NCBI GenBank assembly: GCA_963726775.1
Contig: CAVSDL010000011.1
Span: 164,867-228,866, forward strand
Direction of reading: 5' to 3'
Length of the DNA: 64,000 nt
DNA from: CAIWHR01 sp963726775
GTDB lineage: Bacteria > Pseudomonadota > Gammaproteobacteria > Burkholderiales > Casimicrobiaceae
The number at the start of each line of letters is the position of its first letter. Position 1 is the first letter of the stretch. The translations under genes were made by a program, and so were the position numbers. Shown piece after piece: positions 43,537 through 54,618 of this stretch. The notes beneath the pieces were generated by a model that had not been told where the DNA came from, made no database searches, and worked only from the letters and a program-made list of their open reading frames with translations.

Positions 43537-44760
43537 ATGAACAAAGCGGTCTTGGGTGTGCTCGTCGCGTTCGGCGTCGCATTGGCGGCCGGCGGCGGCT
43601 TCTGGTTCGGTCAACAGCGTCAGGGCGGCCAGGATGGGCCGGCACCCGCGATGCAAGGCAGCCCCGGCGCACCTGGAAAAGGCCCCGGCGGACCGGGAGG
43701 CCCGGTCGCCGGCGTAACCGTCGAGGCCGTCAAGGTCTCGACGGCATCGCTGCCCCAGTCGATAACGACCGTCGGCAGCCTGCGCTCCGACGAATCGATC
43801 ACGGTCCGGCCGGAGGTGGCCGGTCGGATCAGCGCCATCCTCTTCCAGGAGGGCCAGCGCGTGGCCAAGGGCGCGACGCTGATCAAGCTCGAACCGTCGA
43901 TCAACGAAGCCGACGTGCAGCAGGCGCGCGCCAATTTCAAGCTCGCGCAATCGAAGTTCGACCGCGCCACCGACCTCGCGAAGAGCAACTTCATTTCCGG
44001 CCAGGCGAAGGACGAGGCCGAGAACAACCTGCGCGTCGCCGAGGCGGTGTTGCAGCTTGCCGACGCGAAGCTCGCCAAGACCGAGATCAAGGCGCCATTC
44101 TCCGGCATCATCGGACTGCGCGTCGTCTCGGTCGGCGACTACGTGAAGGAGGGCGCCGACGTCGTCAACCTCGAGTCGATCGATCTCCTGAAGGTCGACT
44201 TCCGCGTGCCCGAGATCTACATGAGGCAGGTGCAGGTGGGGCAGGCGCTGCAGGTCGGTCTCGACGCGTTGCCGGGCAAGACCTATGAGGGACGGGTCTA
44301 CGCGATCAATCCGCTGGTCGATGCGGCGGGCCGCGCGATCGTGATCCGGGCCCAGGTCAAGAACCAGGACGCGGCGCTGCGGCCCGGCATGTTCGCCCGC
44401 GTGCGCCTCATCACCCGCAACGAGCAGAATGCGCTCGTCCTGCCGGAGCAGGCGATCGTTCCCCAGGGCGAGGAGCAGTTCGTGTTCCGTGTCGTCGACG
44501 GCAAGGCCGTGCGCACGAAGGTCGGCGTGGGCCAGCGCCGCGATGGCCAAGTCGAGATTGTCAGCGGACTCGCGGCCGGCGATCTCGTCGTGAGTGCCGG
44601 CCAGTTGAAGCTGCGCGACGGCATTCCGGTGGCGGTTGCCGACGGCGCGGCGGCGGGCGCTGCCGCCAAGGCTGCCACCGAAGCGCCTGCGCCCGCGAAG
44701 GCCGAGGCGGCGCGCGCACCGGCCAAATCCGCGACCGCGACGCCCGCGCAAAAATCCTGA
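43537..44760 (+). CDS. RND efflux periplasmic adaptor (membrane fusion protein)
   Basis: A 407-residue HlyD/AcrA-like adaptor with an N-terminal membrane anchor or signal (VLGVLVAFGVALAAGGGFWFG), a Gly/Pro-rich linker, then a barrel-sandwich hybrid (ITVRPEVAGRISAILFQEGQRVAKG), an alpha-hairpin and a beta-barrel domain (LRPGMFARVRLITRN). The C-terminal tail is Ala/Lys-rich. It links the inner-membrane RND pump to an outer-membrane channel. The pump gene follows after 15 bases; no outer-membrane factor gene lies in the window. Confidence 0.94.
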   Translation: MNKAVLGVLVAFGVALAAGGGFWFGQQRQGGQDGPAPAMQGSPGAPGKGPGGPGGPVAGVTVEAVKVSTASLPQSITTVGSLRSDESITVRPEVAGRISAILFQEGQRVAKGATLIKLEPSINEADVQQARANFKLAQSKFDRATDLAKSNFISGQAKDEAENNLRVAEAVLQLADAKLAKTEIKAPFSGIIGLRVVSVGDYVKEGADVVNLESIDLLKVDFRVPEIYMRQVQVGQALQVGLDALPGKTYEGRVYAINPLVDAAGRAIVIRAQVKNQDAALRPGMFARVRLITRNEQNALVLPEQAIVPQGEEQFVFRVVDGKAVRTKVGVGQRRDGQVEIVSGLAAGDLVVSAGQLKLRDGIPVAVADGAAAGAAAKAATEAPAPAKAEAARAPAKSATATPAQKS

Positions 44761-44775
44761 CTTGGGGGCCAGGCC

Positions 44776-47700
44776 ATGATGCTGCCCGAGATCTGCATCA
44801 AGCGCCCCGTGCTGGCGACGGTGTTGTCGCTCGTCATCGTGCTGATCGGCCTCATCTCGTACACGCGGTTGTCGGTGCGTGAGTATCCCGCGGATCGACG
44901 AGCCGGTCGTCAGCGTATCGGTGACTTACCGTGGCGCATCCGCCGAAGTCGTCGAATCGCAGGTGACGAAGCCGCTGGAGGATTCGCTTGCCGGCATCGA
45001 GGGCGTCGAGGTGATGACGTCGCAGAGCCGGTCGGAAACCGCGCGCATCAATGTCCGGTTCACGTTGAAGCGTGAGCCGGATTCGGCGGCCGCGGATGTT
45101 CGCGACAAGGTCGCCCGCGCCCGAGGGAAGCTGCCCGACACGATCGACGAGCCGATCATCGCCAAGGTCGAGGCCGATTCGCAGCCGGTCATCTATATCG
45201 CGGTGGAGGCGGGCTCCCTGACGTCGCTCGAAGCCTCGGACTATGTGAAACGCTATGTCCAGCCGCGCCTGTCGGTGCTGCCTGGCGCGGCCGACGTGCG
45301 GATCTTCGGGGAGCGGCAGGTGTCGATGCGGCTCAATCTGGACCGGACCCGTCTCGCCGGCTATCGGCTTACCGTGCAGGACGTGGAGGACGCTCTCCGC
45401 CGGCAGAACGCCGAGATTCCGGCCGGTCGCATCGAGTCGCAGTCGCGCGAGTTCACCGTCGTCGCCGAGACCGACCTGCGCACGCCCGAGCAGTTCAACA
45501 ACATCATCGTCGCCAACGTCGGCGGCTACCCGGTGCGGCTGCGTGACGTGGGCAATGCCGAGATCGGTCCGGTGGAAGAACGGGTCATCTCCAGGTTCAA
45601 CGGCAAGCCGTCGCTCAACATCGGCGTGATCAAGCAGGCGGTGGCCAATCCGCTGGAGCTGTCGAAGGGGGTGCGCGCCGAGGTGATCAAGATGAACGAG
45701 AGCATGCCGCCGGGCATGAGGCTCGTCGTCGCCTACGATACGTCGGTGTTCATCGACCGCTCGATCGCCTCGGTGTTCGAGACGATCGGCGAGGCGATCC
45801 TGCTTGTTGTGCTGGTCATCTTCTTCTTCCTGCGCAGCCTGCGTGCGACGCTGATCCCGATCGTCACCATTCCCGTGGCGCTGGTCGGCGCGTTCGGGTT
45901 GATGTACGCATTCAACTTCACGATCAATACGCTGACGCTGCTGGCCATGGTGCTGGCGATCGGCCTCGTCGTCGACGACGCTATCGTCATGCTGGAGAAC
46001 ATCTTCCGGCACATCGAGGAGGGCACGCCGCCGCGCGAGGCGGCGATCCAGGGCGCCCGGGAAATCGGCTTCGCCATCGTGGCCATGACGCTGACGCTGG
46101 CGTCGGTGTTCGCGCCCCTGGCATTCGCCACCGGCCGCACGGGCCGCTTGTTCATCGAGTTCGCGCTGACACTGGCGGGCGCCGTGATCGTCTCCGGATT
46201 CGTCGCGCTGACGCTGTCGCCGATGATGTGCTCGCTGCTGCTGCGGCACCAGGAACGGCATTCGTGGATCTACAACGCGATCGAGCGTGGTTTGAACGCG
46301 ATGACGCAGGGTTACCGGCGTTTGCTCACCGCCACTCTGCACCGGCGGTGGCTGATCGCGACGCTGTGGGCCATCGTCGCCGGATTGGGCGCGCTGTTCT
46401 TCACGCTGCTCAAGTCCGAGCTCACGCCGATCGAGGATCGCGGCGTCGTGTTCGGTCTCGTGACCGCGCCGCAGGGTTCGACCCCGGTGTATACGTCAGA
46501 CCTGATCCGGCCGATCGAGGAGTTCTATTCGCAGATTCCGGAAGCAGCAGCGTATACGGCGATATCGGGGTTCCCGACCGTCGTCGACGGCAACGCGGTG
46601 CTGCGACTGAAGCCGTGGGAGCAACGGACCAAGAAGCAGCAGCGGATTGCCGACGAGTTGCGGCCCAAGTTCGCGGCAATTCCCGGCGCGATAGCCTTCC
46701 CGATCAATCCGCCGTCGCTCGGCCAGTCGTTCCGGTCGACACCGGTCGAGTATGTGATCATGTCGCAGGTCCCCTATCCGGAGCTGCAGCGCATCGTCGA
46801 TCGCTTCCTCGAGGAGGCGCGCAAGTATCCGGGCGTGCAGAACCTGCAGATCGACCTGCGCCTCAACACACCGGAAGTCCGCGTCACGATCAACCGCGAC
46901 AAGCTCTCCGATATCGGCGTCGGCGTCGACACGGTTGGCCGGACGCTGGAAACGATGCTGGGCGGCCGCCAGGTGACGCGCTTCAAGAAGGATGGCGAAC
47001 AGTACGACGTGATCGTGCAGGTGGCGCCGATCGACCGCTCGACGCCGGCGGACATACGCGATACCTACGTCCGCGCCCGCGATGGCGGCATGGTGCAGCT
47101 GTCGAACCTCGTGGAGGTTCGCGAAGGCGTCGCGCCGCAGTCGCTCAATCATTTCAACCGCCTGCGCGCCGTCAAGGTCACCGGGACGCTGGCACCCGGC
47201 TATGCGATCGGCGAGGCGCTCGTGGCGATGAACGATGCGGCGAAGCGCGCGCTGCCCAGCACGGCGCAGACGGACCTCGACGGCCAGTCGCGTGAGTTCC
47301 GCTCGTCCGGCGGCGAGATCTATTTCACGTTCGTGCTGGCGCTGATGTTCATTTACCTCGTCCTGTCCGCGCAGTTCGAGAGCTTCAAGCACCCGTTCGT
47401 GATCATGCTGTCGGTGCCGCTGTCGATGACCGGTGCCCTGCTGATGCTGTGGCTCGCCGGCGGAACGCTCAACATCTACAGCCAGGTGGGGCTCGTCACG
47501 CTGGTCGGCCTCATCACCAAGCACGGGATCCTGATCGTCGAATTCTCCAACCAGCTGCGCGCCAAGGGCGAGGAGCTCTACGCTGCGGTCATCGACGCGG
47601 CGACGCTGCGGCTGAGGCCGATTCTGATGACGACAGGTGCCATGGTGCTGGGCGCCGCGCCACTGGCGTTTGCTACGGGTGCGGGCGCCGAATCGCGGAC

Positions 47701-47863
47701 GCAGATCGGGTGGGTGATCGTCGGCGGGATGACGTTCGGCACGATGCTCACGCTCTTCGTCGTGCCGACCGCCTACACGCTTTTCGCCGGGCTCGAGGTC
47801 CGGCGGCCGCACGGCAAGGCGGGGCCCGCCAAGCCGGTTCCACATCCGGACGCCGCCGACTGA
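44776..47863 (+). CDS. RND efflux transporter, inner-membrane subunit (frameshifted)
   Basis: AcrB/MexF-type proton-driven exporter. From MMLPEICIKRPVLATVLSLV the first frame reaches LSVREYP; the frame then breaks at 44887-44889 (CCC, one C too many) and continues RIDEPVVSVSVTYRGA to 47863. Repaired length is 1028 residues, standard for the family. Proton-relay residues lie in GLVVDDAIVMLEN, and NGKPSLNIGVI and the final TKHGILIVEFSNQLR region are typical. About 12 membrane segments flank two large periplasmic loops. It is more like efflux-type (HAE1) pumps than metal pumps. It follows its adaptor gene. Confidence 0.92.
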
Positions 47864-48012
47864 CGCCCCTTCGGATGTTGCGCCGCCGCGGTGGTTCGCC
47901 GCGTACGCCGCCAAGCGGAGGCGCGTCGCGACCACACCGTTGCGGATTTGCAATAGAATCGTCATCAGAAGACGGCACGATGGTCGATTGCCCGTTTCCA
48001 CGAGGAGGAGTC

Positions 48013-49335
48013 ATGTCGCAACGTTTTTCGGGTCTCCGGCGCGCCGCGCTGGCCGTGGTGTTTGCCGGCGCGGCGGTCCAGGTCCATGCCGCCACCGAAG
48101 TTCAGTTCTGGCACGCGATGACGGGGGCCAACAACGACCGCATCAACAACCTCGCCAAGCGCTTCAACGAGAGCCAGTCGGATTACAAGGTCAATGCCGT
48201 CTACAAGGGGAGCTATCCGGAGGCCATGGCAGCGGCCATAGCGGCATTCCGCGCCGGCAGCGCGCCGGCGATCCTCCAGGTCTTCGAAGTGGGCACCGCG
48301 ACGATGATGTCGGCGAAGGGCGCGATCAAGCCGGTCCACCAGGTGATGGCCGACGCCGGCGAAAAATTCGACCCGAAAGCCTACGTTCCGGCGGTGGCAG
48401 GCTATTACACGAACACCAAGGGTCAGATGCTGTCGTTCCCGTTCAACAGCTCGACGACCGTTTTCTACTACAACAGGGACGCTTTCGAAAAGGCCGGTCT
48501 CGACCCCGATCAGCCGCCCCAGACGTGGCAGGCGGTGGTCGCGGCGGCAGCCAAGATCAAGGCGGCGGGCGTACTGCCGTGCAGCTATACGACCGGCTGG
48601 CAATCGTGGGTGCAGCTGGAGAGCTTCTCGGCCTGGCACAACGTTCCGTTCGCGACCGAAGAAAACGGGTTCTCCGGCAACGACCCGAAGCTGGTGTTCA
48701 ACGGGCCGATCCAGATCCGGCATATCCAGAACATGCAGGAATGGCAGAAGAAGGGCTACTTCACCTATGCCGGCCGCAAGAACGAGCCCGAGGCGAAGTT
48801 CTACAGCGGCGAGTGCGCGATGATGACGACCTCGTCGGCCGGTTACGGCACCGTCAAGCAGAATGCCAAGTTCAAGTTCGGCGTCTCGGCGCTGCCCTAT
48901 TACGCCGACGTTCAGGGTGCGCCGCAGAACACGATCATTGGCGGTGCGAGCCTCTGGGTGATGGGCGGCAAGTCGAAGGAAGAATACAAGGCCGTCGCCA
49001 AGTTCCTGACGTTCCTCTCGCGGCCGGAGATCCAGGCCGAATTCCACCAATCCACGGGCTACCTGCCGATCACCATGGCGGCGTACGAGCTGACGAAGCA
49101 ATCGGGATTCTACGAAAGGAACCCCGGCACCGACGTCTCGGTCAAGCAGATGATCGTCAAGACCACCGACAAGTCGCGTGGCATCCGTCTCGGCAACTTC
49201 GTGCAGATCCGCGACATCATCGACGAGGAGCTGGAGGGCGTCTGGAGCGGGAAGAAGACCGCGAAGGAAGCGCTCGACGCGGCGGTGACGCGCGGGAACG
49301 AACAGATCGAGAAATTCGCGAAGACCGCCAAATAG
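48013..49335 (+). CDS. ugpB: sn-glycerol-3-phosphate ABC transporter substrate-binding protein
   Basis: A 440-residue periplasmic protein; the start at 48013 has GAGGAGG just upstream. The signal peptide ends at VHA (residue 26) and the mature protein begins ATEVQFWHAMTGANNDRINNLAKRFN, the typical UgpB N-terminus. LPCSYTTGWQSWVQLESFSAWHN and STGYLPITMAAYELT are UgpB hallmarks for binding glycerol-3-phosphate or glycerophosphodiesters. It is the first gene of ugpBAEC-ugpQ. A perfect hairpin follows, probably protecting the ugpB message and limiting read-through into the permease genes. Confidence 0.96.
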   Translation: MSQRFSGLRRAALAVVFAGAAVQVHAATEVQFWHAMTGANNDRINNLAKRFNESQSDYKVNAVYKGSYPEAMAAAIAAFRAGSAPAILQVFEVGTATMMSAKGAIKPVHQVMADAGEKFDPKAYVPAVAGYYTNTKGQMLSFPFNSSTTVFYYNRDAFEKAGLDPDQPPQTWQAVVAAAAKIKAAGVLPCSYTTGWQSWVQLESFSAWHNVPFATEENGFSGNDPKLVFNGPIQIRHIQNMQEWQKKGYFTYAGRKNEPEAKFYSGECAMMTTSSAGYGTVKQNAKFKFGVSALPYYADVQGAPQNTIIGGASLWVMGGKSKEEYKAVAKFLTFLSRPEIQAEFHQSTGYLPITMAAYELTKQSGFYERNPGTDVSVKQMIVKTTDKSRGIRLGNFVQIRDIIDEELEGVWSGKKTAKEALDAAVTRGNEQIEKFAKTAK

Positions 49336-49342
49336 GGGTTGC

Positions 49343-49361
49343 GCCCCGGCGGTGCCGGGGC
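49343..49361 (+). promoter_or_regulatory. Intercistronic hairpin after ugpB
   Basis: GCCCCGGC-GGT-GCCGGGGC, a perfect 8-bp stem with a 3-base loop, 8 bases after the ugpB stop and without a U-run. Hairpins at this position are known between binding-protein and permease genes, where they raise the yield of the binding protein. Confidence 0.6.
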
Positions 49362-49537
49362 AGCGTCTTGCCGGATCCGGGCGTCGCTGCTCCCGCGGCC
49401 GCGGCGTTCGACCGGGGGGCGACACACGGGCGCATCGTGCGGTGATATTCGGGGGGTGGCGGTGGTTCGAAGGTGCGCAATGAACACCCGTGCCGCCATT
49501 TGTCCCGCGGCCGTGACCCGTTGGAAACCGTAGACCG

Positions 49538-50425
49538 ATGGCCGCCGAAAAACGCGTCCTCTTTCGCTCGCGATGGCTGCCCTATGCGCTGATCGCGCCG
49601 CAGATCGCGATCACGCTGGTCTTCTTTTTCTGGCCCGCCGGCCAGGCCCTCTGGCAGTCGCTGCTGCTGCAGGATCCGTTCGGAACCATGACCGAGTTTG
49701 TCGGGCTCGACAATTTCCGGGCGCTCTTCAAGGACGAGTTCTACCTCGCCTCGTTCAAGGTCACCGCGGTGTTTTCCGCGCTCGTCGCCACCATCGGGCT
49801 CTCGTTCTCGCTGGTGCTCGCGGTCTTCGCCGACCGGGTGATCCGCGGCGCCACGGCCTACAAGACGCTGCTGATCTGGCCCTACGCCGTCGCGCCTGCA
49901 GTCGCGGCGGTGCTGTGGCTTTTCCTGTTCAATCCGACACTCGGCGTCGTCGCGCATTGGCTGAAATCGGCGGGCGTGCCCTGGGATCCGCTGCTCGACG
50001 GCGGCGACGCGCTGATCATGGTGGTGGTGGCCGCCGTCTGGAAGCAGGTCAGCTACAACTTTCTGTTCTTCCTGGCCGGACTGCAGTCGATCCCGAAATC
50101 GCTGCTCGAGGCGGCGGCGATCGACGGCGCCGGCCCCGCACGGCGGTTCTGGACGATTGTCTTTCCGCTGCTGTCGCCGACAACCTTCTTCCTGCTCGTC
50201 GTCAACGTCGTCTATGCGTTTTTCGACACGTTCGCGATCATCGACGCGGCCACCGGCGGTGGACCCGCCCAGGCGACCGAGATCCTCGTCTACAAGGTCT
50301 ACCACGACGGTTTCAAGGCGCTCGACCTCGGCGGCTCCGCGGCGCAGTCCGTCGTGCTGATGGCGATCGTGATCGCCCTGACGGTGGTCCAGTTCCGGTA
50401 TGTCGAACGCAAGGTCCAGTACTAG
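49538..50425 (+). CDS. ugpA: sn-glycerol-3-phosphate ABC transporter permease UgpA
   Basis: A 295-residue inner-membrane permease with six hydrophobic segments. The EAA-loop that contacts UgpC reads EAAAIDGAGPARRFWTIVFPLL. The N-terminus (RSRWLPYALIAPQIAITLVFFFWPAGQALWQS) matches UgpA. It pairs with UgpE to form the channel. It follows ugpB after 202 bases containing the hairpin, and ugpE begins 12 bases downstream. Confidence 0.95.
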   Translation: MAAEKRVLFRSRWLPYALIAPQIAITLVFFFWPAGQALWQSLLLQDPFGTMTEFVGLDNFRALFKDEFYLASFKVTAVFSALVATIGLSFSLVLAVFADRVIRGATAYKTLLIWPYAVAPAVAAVLWLFLFNPTLGVVAHWLKSAGVPWDPLLDGGDALIMVVVAAVWKQVSYNFLFFLAGLQSIPKSLLEAAAIDGAGPARRFWTIVFPLLSPTTFFLLVVNVVYAFFDTFAIIDAATGGGPAQATEILVYKVYHDGFKALDLGGSAAQSVVLMAIVIALTVVQFRYVERKVQY

Positions 50426-50437
50426 AGCGGCGGCGCC

Positions 50438-51283
50438 ATGGTCGAAAACCGCCCCCTCCTGACGCTCGTCACCCACGCCGTGGTCGTGCTGGGCATCGCG
50501 ATACTCGCCCTGCCGGTGTACGTGACCTTCGTCGCGTCCACGCTCGCGGTCGACCAGGTGCTCCAGGCGCCGATGCCGCTCGTACCGGGCAGCCGTCTGC
50601 TCCAGAACTACGCGGCGGTACTGGCCCACGGCGCCGGCATGTCCGGGGCGGGCGTCGGGCGGATGATGTTCAACAGCCTGGTCACGGCGCTGGTGATCGC
50701 GGTGGGCAAGATCGCGATTTCGCTCGCGTCGGCATTCGCGATCGTCTATTTCCGTTTTCCGTTCCGCAATGCGATGTTCTGGATGATCTTCGTGACGCTG
50801 ATGCTGCCCGTCGAGGTGCGCATCCTGCCCACGTACAAGGTGGTGTCCGACCTCCACATGCTGGACACCTACGCCGGTCTCACGATCCCGCTGATCGCCT
50901 CGGCGACGGCGACGTTCCTGTTCCGGCAGTTCTTCCTGACGATTCCGGACGAACTCGCGGAGGCGGCGCGCATCGACGGCGCCGGGCCCCTGCGTTTCTT
51001 CTGGGACGTCGTGGTGCCGATGTCGCGGACCAACATCGCGGCGATGTTCGTCATCCTGTTCATCTATGGGTGGAACCAGTACCTGTGGCCGCTGCTGGTG
51101 ACGACCGACGAGTCGATGTACACGACGGTCATCGGCATCAAGCGGATGATCGCGGGCGGCGACGCCGCGACCGAGTGGAACCTGGTCATGGCCACCGCGA
51201 TGCTGGCGATGCTGCCGCCGGTCCTCGTGGTGGTGCTGATGCAGAAGTGGTTCGTCAAGGGGCTCGTGGATTCGGAGAAATAG
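50438..51283 (+). CDS. ugpE: sn-glycerol-3-phosphate ABC transporter permease UgpE
   Basis: A 281-residue permease with six hydrophobic segments and the EAA loop ELAEAARIDGAGPLRFFWDVVVPM. The C-terminus TEWNLVMATAMLAMLPPVLVVV is characteristic. It is the second channel subunit of the Ugp importer. It starts 12 bases after ugpA. The gap to ugpC (178 bases) is occupied by a complete copy of the dispersed structured element. Confidence 0.95.
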   Translation: MVENRPLLTLVTHAVVVLGIAILALPVYVTFVASTLAVDQVLQAPMPLVPGSRLLQNYAAVLAHGAGMSGAGVGRMMFNSLVTALVIAVGKIAISLASAFAIVYFRFPFRNAMFWMIFVTLMLPVEVRILPTYKVVSDLHMLDTYAGLTIPLIASATATFLFRQFFLTIPDELAEAARIDGAGPLRFFWDVVVPMSRTNIAAMFVILFIYGWNQYLWPLLVTTDESMYTTVIGIKRMIAGGDAATEWNLVMATAMLAMLPPVLVVVLMQKWFVKGLVDSEK

Positions 51284-51303
51284 GAAAAACGGAACCTACT
51301 GAG

Positions 51304-51453
51304 CTGTACTAAAATGAGTGACAACAACTGCAAGAGTATCGTCGTTCCCGCGAACGCGGGAACCCAGTGTCTTGCTTCGAAAGTCGCTGGGTCCCCGCGT
51401 TCGCGGGGACGACAATCACATTTGCGAAAGTGTCACCCAATTGGGTAATGATC
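51304..51453 (+). repeat. Dispersed structured element, complete copy A (reference copy)
   Basis: Left tail TGTACTAAAATGAGTGACAA; arm 1 (51344-51363) GTTCCCGC-GAAC-GCGGGAAC; arm 2 (51391-51410) GTCCCCGC-GTTC-GCGGGGAC; right tail TTTGCGAAAGTGTCACCC and terminal TAATGATC. Outer GTGACA (51318-51323) and TGTCAC (51431-51436) pair. The arms are inverted copies of each other, so the whole folds as nested hairpins. It lies inside the ugp operon. Confidence 0.88.
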
Positions 51454-51461
51454 GATAGACG

Positions 51462-52526
<1,065 letters not shown>

Positions 52527-52527
52527 C

Positions 52528-53304
52528 ATGGCGACCGGGTTCCCGCGTGACTGGCCGTACCCGCGCCTCATCGCCCATCGCGGCGCCGGCGAGCAGGCAC
52601 CCGAGAACACGCTGACCGCGATGCGCGTCGGACACGCGCACGGCTACCGGATGTTCGAGTTCGACGTGAAGCTCTCGGCGGACAACGTGGCGTTTCTGCT
52701 GCACGACGCTACGCTGGAACGGACGACGTCCGGCCGCGGCCGCGCTGATGCGCTGCCATGGCGCGAGCTCTCCCGACTGGATGCGGGCGGCTGGCACTCT
52801 GCGAAGTACGCCGGCGAGCCGCTGCCGACGCTGGCTGCGATCGCGCGCTGGGCACGCACGCATGGGGTTGCCTGCAACATCGAAATCAAGCCGACGCCGG
52901 GCCGCGAGCGCGAGACGGGCGGCGCGGTGGCGCTGGACGCCACGACGCTGTGGCGCGACGCCGACGTGCCGCCGCTGCTGTCGTCGTTTTCCGAGGACGC
53001 GCTCGCCGCCGCGAGGGACGCGGCGCCGGCGCTGCCGCGCGCGCTGCTGGTGGACACCGTGCCTGCCGATTGGCAGGATCGTCTCGCCCGCCTGGGGTGC
53101 GTCGCGCTCGACGTCGATCACGCGGCGCTGTTCGCCGACGTCGTCGCGGAGGTGCGTCGCGCCGGCCATCGCGTGCTTGCGTTCACGCCGAACGGCACGG
53201 AACGCGTCGCGGAGCTCGCGGCGTGGGGTGTGGACGGCATCATCACCGATGCCGTCGATCGCATCGCGGCGGACACGCTGCCCCCGGCGCCGCCGTTGCC
53301 CTGA
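52528..53304 (+). CDS. ugpQ: Glycerophosphodiester phosphodiesterase UgpQ
   Basis: A 258-residue cytosolic enzyme that splits imported glycerophosphodiesters into glycerol-3-phosphate and an alcohol. The GDPD signature is present: LIAHRGAGEQAPENTL (catalytic His and Glu), FEFDVKLSADN (metal ligands) and LLHDATLERTTSGRG (second catalytic His). The end of the barrel shows GVDGIITDAVDRI. The start is placed at 52528, one base after the ugpC stop, where the protein's conserved N-terminus begins. It completes the ugpBAEC-ugpQ operon. Confidence 0.95.
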   Translation: MATGFPRDWPYPRLIAHRGAGEQAPENTLTAMRVGHAHGYRMFEFDVKLSADNVAFLLHDATLERTTSGRGRADALPWRELSRLDAGGWHSAKYAGEPLPTLAAIARWARTHGVACNIEIKPTPGRERETGGAVALDATTLWRDADVPPLLSSFSEDALAAARDAAPALPRALLVDTVPADWQDRLARLGCVALDVDHAALFADVVAEVRRAGHRVLAFTPNGTERVAELAAWGVDGIITDAVDRIAADTLPPAPPLP

Positions 53305-53377
53305 CGCCGCGCCGGCGGTCCCGCCCGATGTGTGCGCCACACGGGTGCCGGGCGAGGGCCGCCACCGGCCCCTGTCG

Positions 53378-54598
53378 TCATGCCGGCTGGGCAGCCGGCC
53401 GCTCGATAGCGCGCTCGTCGATGGGCAGGTTGATGAGACCCGCAACGATCCCGAGCGCGATGGAGATCCACCAGACGACGTCGTAGCTGCCGGTGGCGTC
53501 GAAGAGCCGGCCGCCGAGCCATGCGCCGAGAAAGCTGCCGACCTGGTGGCTGAAGAATGTGACTCCGGAAAGCATGGCGAGATAGCGCACTCCAAAGATC
53601 TGCGCGACGATGCCGTTGGTTGCCGGCACGGTGGACAGCCACAGGAGGCCCAGGGCAACCGCGAAGGCATACACGGTCCATGGCGAGAGCGGCAGCCACA
53701 GGAAGAGCGCGAACACGATCGCGCGGGCGAAATAGATCGCCGAGAGGATGTACGGCTTGCGCACGCGGCTCCCCAGCCAGCCGGCAGCATACGTGCCCAC
53801 GATATTGAAAAGTCCGATCAGGGCCAGCGCCGTTACCGCGACGTGCGGCGCGAGACCCTTGTCCGCCAGATAGGCGGGCAAGTGCACGCCGACGAACACG
53901 AGCTGGAAACCGCAAACGAAGAAACCCAGCGTGAGCAGCACGTAGCCGCGATGTCCGAGCGCCTCGCGCACCGCCGCGCCGGCCGACTGCTCGAACGCAT
54001 GTCCGCTGGACAGGTGCTTTTCGTAGAGCGCCGCGGTCAGGGGAATGATCAGCAGCGCGACCGCCGCGAGCGCCAATAGCGCGCCTTGCCAGCCGAGATG
54101 CGACAGCAGCCATTGTGTCAGCGGCAGCATCGCAAACTGTCCGAACGATCCGGCGGCGGCCGAGATGCCGAGCGCCATGCTCCGCTTCTCCGGCGGGTAC
54201 TTGCGCCCGAGCACGCCGGCAACGACGGAAAAGGTGATGCCCGCGAGGCCGGTGCCGATCAGCACACCTGCGGTCAGCACCATCGTCAGCGGGCTGGTGG
54301 CGTACGCCATGGTCGCGAGGCCGGCGACGTAGAGCAGTCCGCAGACGAACGCGACCTTGTGCGTGCCGAAGCGGTCGGCGAACATTCCGGCGAAGGGCGT
54401 TGCCGCGCCGAATATCAGGTTCTGGACGGCCATCGCCAGCGCGAATGTCTCGCGGCCCCAGTGCAGATCCGCGCTCATCGGTTGCAGGAAAAGACCGAAG
54501 CCGTGGCGGATCCCCAGCGACAATGTAAGGATCAGGCCGCTCGCGACCAGGACCACGGCAGGAGTGCGCCAATCGGCGCGTGAGGATGTAGCGCTCAC
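53378..54598 (-). CDS. MFS transporter
   Basis: A 406-residue protein with 12 predicted membrane segments and the MFS loop signature GMFADRFGTHKVAF between segments 2 and 3. The N-terminal segment LTLSLGIRHGFGLFLQPM is like that of oxalate/formate and monocarboxylate-type MFS carriers. The substrate is unknown. The gene starts 20 bases after the MarR-type regulator on the same strand, so the regulator probably controls it. It is convergent with ugpQ. Confidence 0.88.
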   Translation of the reverse strand: MSATSSRADWRTPAVVLVASGLILTLSLGIRHGFGLFLQPMSADLHWGRETFALAMAVQNLIFGAATPFAGMFADRFGTHKVAFVCGLLYVAGLATMAYATSPLTMVLTAGVLIGTGLAGITFSVVAGVLGRKYPPEKRSMALGISAAAGSFGQFAMLPLTQWLLSHLGWQGALLALAAVALLIIPLTAALYEKHLSSGHAFEQSAGAAVREALGHRGYVLLTLGFFVCGFQLVFVGVHLPAYLADKGLAPHVAVTALALIGLFNIVGTYAAGWLGSRVRKPYILSAIYFARAIVFALFLWLPLSPWTVYAFAVALGLLWLSTVPATNGIVAQIFGVRYLAMLSGVTFFSHQVGSFLGAWLGGRLFDATGSYDVVWWISIALGIVAGLINLPIDERAIERPAAQPA

Positions 54599-54618
54599 GG
54601 CATACCTCTTCGTGTGGA

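Noticed and set aside
47864..48012. Pho box upstream of ugpB
   Set aside because: No pair of CTGTCAT-like repeats with the proper spacing was found.
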